Below, one piece after another: positions 61,418 through 64,000 of a stretch of 64,000 nt of DNA (position 1 is the first letter of the stretch; each line of letters starts with the position of its first letter). The DNA is from Chelatococcus sambhunathii. GTDB taxonomy: Bacteria > Pseudomonadota > Alphaproteobacteria > Rhizobiales > Methylopilaceae. The notes below the pieces were generated by a model, which saw nothing but the letters and a program-made list of their open reading frames with translations, did not search any database and had not been told where the DNA came from. The stretch covers positions 1-64,000 of the forward strand of contig JADBEO010000020.1 of the NCBI GenBank assembly GCA_031316315.1, in the 5' to 3' direction. The translations under genes and the position numbers were made by a program.

Positions 61418-62704
61418 TCACGGGCGATCAGCACGCCGCGGCGCCCCGTGGCCGGCGGCGAGGCGGGTCGGGAACAGCCGCGCGGCGCAAATGTTCGGCG
61501 CGGCGAAAGACGTCGCGTCTGCGACCTGAAGCTGGCCTTCGGACCGGTCGCCGATCGGGTCGAAGAGCAGCGTTCCGTCGACCGTCGCCCGGAAGATCGT
61601 GTCGGACGGAAAATGCATGAAGGGGCCGTCCGCCACTGCGCGCGCGAAGGTGCCGGAACTCTCGGCGTAGCCATAGGCGGCCATCAGGTCCTCGGTGCGG
61701 TAGACGCCGGGCTCGAGCGTCATCGCCAGGTAGCGGTTGCGCTGGCGTGACGGCCCGAGAGACGACAGGTATCGCAGCTCCGCGGGAGTCTGCAGCGTCA
61801 CGTCCGCGGCGCGCTTGCCGGAATAGCGCGCGATCACGGCGCGCTGCTCCGGAAGATCCGCCCCTCGAAGTTCGACGGCGCGGCCGCCCGACACGCTGAT
61901 GCCGCCCGGAGCTTCGGTCAACACCACGAAGCCCGGGCTCCAGACGGAGACGAGCCCCGGCGCGCTGGTGTAGGCGGCCGCGGCGCCTGAGCGGTCGAGC
62001 GCGCCGACAGCGTAGACGCCCTCGCTCAGGGCGAGCGCGTTGACCGTCTGATCCGGCCCCGTGTTCCCGGCCGCGACGAAGACAGGGACGCCGGAGCGCC
62101 TGAGGCGCGCAAGCTGACCGTCGATCTCGGCATAGGGGCTGCGCGGGTCGCCGCCGTCCGTCAGCGCTGAAAGCAGCTCCGTCCGACGCGCGAGGACTGT
62201 GGCCTGATCGAAACTCCGGGACGCCGAGAGGCGCGCGTTCACCTGCTGCAGGTCGACCGGCAGCACGATCGACGAAACGACGGCGGCGGGTTTCGGGATG
62301 CGTCCCGTCTCTATATCGCGCGCCAGCCGGCCGAAGTCGCCGGCGAGGCTTCGCGCGTTGAAGATCGGGTCGGTCTGGTAGGCGATCACGCCGGGGTGCG
62401 ACGCGTCCGCGATCGCCGCCACGACGTCTCCGTGCAGCAGCGGGCGGCCGCCTTCGCCGGGATCCTGGGGCGCGTCGTCAATGTTCGCCGGCTTGAACAG
62501 CGCGAAGGTGTCAAGGATGACGAAGGGCGCCGAGGAGGCGCAGGCGTCGCGCGCCGCCCGTTCGGCCTCGACGCTCGCGAAGCGGCTCGCCCCGGACGCT
62601 CCGGGCTCGCGCGCCTGGCTGACGAGAAGCCCGCCGAGCCCCGCGATCCCGCATCCAGCGGCGAGGATCAGGCCAAGAACTGGACGTCCCGACGCCAGCT
62701 TCAT
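61418..62704 (-). CDS. Subtilisin-like (S8) serine-peptidase-family protein
   Basis: 428 aa with an N-terminal membrane anchor or signal (about residues 9-30, LGLILAAGCGIAGLGGLLVS). Candidate triad: Asp65 (FVILDTFALF), His91 (LLHGDVVAAI) and Ser399 (DATSFAAPN), with the oxyanion Asn in VFVAAGNTG. The order and spacing fit S8 proteases, but the Ser motif is A-T-S rather than G-T-S and the domain ends soon after it. It may be active on few substrates or act as a binding protein. It faces a two-component system transcribed the same way. Confidence 0.75.
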   Translation of the reverse strand: MKLASGRPVLGLILAAGCGIAGLGGLLVSQAREPGASGASRFASVEAERAARDACASSAPFVILDTFALFKPANIDDAPQDPGEGGRPLLHGDVVAAIADASHPGVIAYQTDPIFNARSLAGDFGRLARDIETGRIPKPAAVVSSIVLPVDLQQVNARLSASRSFDQATVLARRTELLSALTDGGDPRSPYAEIDGQLARLRRSGVPVFVAAGNTGPDQTVNALALSEGVYAVGALDRSGAAAAYTSAPGLVSVWSPGFVVLTEAPGGISVSGGRAVELRGADLPEQRAVIARYSGKRAADVTLQTPAELRYLSSLGPSRQRNRYLAMTLEPGVYRTEDLMAAYGYAESSGTFARAVADGPFMHFPSDTIFRATVDGTLLFDPIGDRSEGQLQVADATSFAAPNICAARLFPTRLAAGHGAPRRADRP

Positions 62705-62808
62705 CCCCGGCTCTCCAACAGGCAAAGGAGATTAGGGCGATCCTGCGTGACGTCACATTCTTATGCAATGCTCAAATAACGGAACAATAAGCGATCGGCA
62801 CAATGGAT

Positions 62809-62828
62809 TTCTGATAAGACTATCAGAA
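62809..62828. promoter_or_regulatory. Palindrome in the AT-rich gap upstream of the S8 gene
   Basis: TTCTGATA, 4-nt loop AGAC, TATCAGAA: a perfect 8-bp inverted repeat in the only AT-rich patch of this end of the window, 105 bp before the S8 start and 15 bp after the response regulator stop. It may be an operator for the neighbouring regulator or a terminator lacking a T-run. Confidence 0.4.
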
Positions 62829-62842
62829 TTAGCGAGCGACAT

Positions 62843-63472
62843 TTACTGCGAGACTTGATGAATGACGGCGAGGCGCACGAGATCCTGCAGGCTGCCGGCG
62901 TTCAATTTGTCCTTCAGGTTTGAGCAGGTGTTCGCGACGGTCTTGTAGCTGACGCCCAGCGAGTCGGCGATCTGGGTATAGGATCGGCCCTCGCCGAGCA
63001 GCGACAGCGTCTGCAGTTCGCGGGACGTCAGGTCTGTTTTGTCGGCGCGCCCCCGCGATGCGAGCAGGGCGACCTGCACGGCCATGTCGTGCGCGATGTA
63101 GGGCTGGTTGCGCCTGACCTTCTCCACGACCTCGAGCAGGACTTTCGGGCCGGAATCCTTTGCAAGGAACCCGGTAGCGCCGGCCTTCAGCGCGCGCCGG
63201 GCGATCACTGGATCGCTGTGCATCGAGAAGACGAGGATCGGCGTGCGCTCGTCGTTGAGGCGCAGCCGCCGGATCAGCGACAGGCCGGCGAGACCCGAGC
63301 CCCGGATCGCGAGGTCCACGATGACGAGGCTCGGCTTCGCCCGCCGATAGAGCCGGAAGCCCTCGAGCGGCGCCGCCGCCTCCAGTACCTCGTCGAAGCC
63401 GGCGTCCAGCAGAACGCGGCGGCAGCCTTCGAGCACGATGGGATGATCGTCAATCACGAGCGCGGTCGTCAT
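62843..63472 (-). CDS. NarL/LuxR-type response regulator
   Basis: 209 aa. Receiver domain (VIDDHPIVLEGC acidic pair, phospho-acceptor Asp53 in LVIVDLAIRG, Lys in FLAKDSGPKV) and a C-terminal LuxR helix-turn-helix (LTSRELQTLSLLGEGRSYTQ, IADSLGVSYKTVANTCSNLK). It lies 10 bp after the kinase gene and would be phosphorylated by it. Target genes are unknown; the S8 gene is the nearest. Confidence 0.92.
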   Translation of the reverse strand: MTTALVIDDHPIVLEGCRRVLLDAGFDEVLEAAAPLEGFRLYRRAKPSLVIVDLAIRGSGLAGLSLIRRLRLNDERTPILVFSMHSDPVIARRALKAGATGFLAKDSGPKVLLEVVEKVRRNQPYIAHDMAVQVALLASRGRADKTDLTSRELQTLSLLGEGRSYTQIADSLGVSYKTVANTCSNLKDKLNAGSLQDLVRLAVIHQVSQ

Positions 63473-63482
63473 GGCGGTTCCT

Positions 63483-64000
63483 TCAGGCGCTCTGCGGTTC
63501 GAGCCGATTGTTTTGGACGTGGGACAGCGGCACGACGACGTCGAGCGCTGCTCCGGCGGGCACGTTGTGGAGGTGGAAGCTGCCGCCCAGCGCGCGCAGC
63601 CGCTCGCCGAGCCCGATCAGACCGAAGCCCGCAGGGGCCGGTTCGGTCACGCCGCCGCCGTCGTCCAGGATACGGATCAGCACGGCGCTCGCGCCGCGCT
63701 CATCGCGCCCGAGCTCCACAGTGACGGCGATGCGCGCGCAGGCGGCGTGCCGGATCGCGTTCGTCACGCCCTCCTGCACGGCGCGATAGACGGTGAGGTC
63801 GACGGCCTCGCCGTAGCTGTCCGCGAGCTCCCGAGTGACGAGTTCGATGCGACGTTCGGGGTGATGGCGCTTGAAGTCCGCGATCAGGCCGGCGAGCACC
63901 TCGGCGAGCGGCGCGGCGCCGAGCGCCATGGGCCTTAACCGCCCGAGCAGGCGGCGGTTCATGCCGGAAAGCCGCTCGGCGAGTTCCGTCATCGCGTCGA
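63483..64000 (-). CDS. Sensor histidine kinase, NarX/UhpB-type (C-terminal part)
   Basis: The visible 170 or so residues are the end of the protein; the frame continues past the right edge. The dimerisation helix region (AERLSGMNRRLLGRLRPMAL) lies near the edge, and its phospho-His is not within view. The ATPase domain has the N-box (VYRAVQEGVTNAIRHA), G1 (ILDDGGG) and G2 (GFGLIGLGERLRALGG), the arrangement of HisKA_3 kinases that pair with NarL-type regulators such as the next gene. Signal unknown. Confidence 0.88.
   Translation of the reverse strand, partial: DAMTELAERLSGMNRRLLGRLRPMALGAAPLAEVLAGLIADFKRHHPERRIELVTRELADSYGEAVDLTVYRAVQEGVTNAIRHAACARIAVTVELGRDERGASAVLIRILDDGGGVTEPAPAGFGLIGLGERLRALGGSFHLHNVPAGAALDVVVPLSHVQNNRLEPQSA

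Overview
The window is high-GC DNA with the gene content of an alphaproteobacterium of the order Hyphomicrobiales (Rhizobiales). The markers are CpdR, RcdA and TrcR (alphaproteobacterial cell-cycle factors), CtrA-type TTAA-N7-TTAA boxes, a FixK-type Crp/Fnr regulator with TTGAT-N4-ATCAA boxes, a suhB/mmgR-like small RNA, a NDUFA9-like protein, DUF1013/DUF1192/DUF1206/DUF3617 proteins and REP-like intergenic palindromes of a type common in this order. Species cannot be fixed from the sequence; pqqC and the cyo oxidase fit an aerobic, possibly methylotroph-related lineage, which is inference. Most of the window looks like ordinary chromosome.

Layout. 0.1-10.2 kb: galU, an MltB-type lytic transglycosylase, a DUF459 SGNH hydrolase and the glutamate synthase pair gltB-gltD. 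10.4-15.2 kb: a vapBC toxin-antitoxin pair with its palindromic operator, threonine aldolase, Hsp20, an alpha/beta hydrolase, a hisN/suhB-family phosphatase and a small RNA with its own promoter and terminator. 15.2-20 kb: N-formylglutamate amidohydrolase divergent from cpdR, tRNA-Val, a GT10 fucosyltransferase-like gene, a lone receiver protein and a CoA-ester lyase. 20.2-23.2 kb: a zinc-type ABC importer headed by a histidine-rich micro-membrane protein and a Zur-like palindrome. 23.3-31.3 kb: small membrane proteins, gamma-glutamyltransferase, phnM plus its DUF1045 partner, DUF1007 plus a NicO nickel/cobalt transporter, a monooxygenase-like protein, a Uma2 protein and hemH.

31.5-33.5 kb: a complete bufferin-type RiPP operon (cysteine-rich precursor, MNIO/DUF692 maturase, DUF2063 partner). 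33.8-43.9 kb: SPFH/NfeD pair, an ALDH7-like dehydrogenase divergent from putA, DUF1206, a 24-codon micro-ORF with a 13-nt perfect complement to the 16S rRNA 3' end, and prpE. 44-51 kb: a collagen-repeat secreted protein, trcR, DUF1192, a candidate CtrA-controlled small RNA, rcdA, DUF3617, an SDR protein, queG, an NDUFA9-like protein and tRNA-Leu. 51.4-61.4 kb: an apparent oxygen-responsive block (pqqC, hemN, universal stress protein, a receiver-domain remnant, a fixK-type regulator, cyoABCD and an MFS transporter) with three FNR/FixK-type boxes. 61.4-64 kb: a subtilisin-like S8 protein and a NarL-type two-component system whose kinase runs off the end.

The observations most worth following are the bufferin operon, the CtrA-box/small-RNA locus in front of rcdA, the FixK-centred block with a box in front of both cyo and pqqC, the His-rich micro-protein coupled to znuC, and the extended Shine-Dalgarno micro-ORF in front of prpE.
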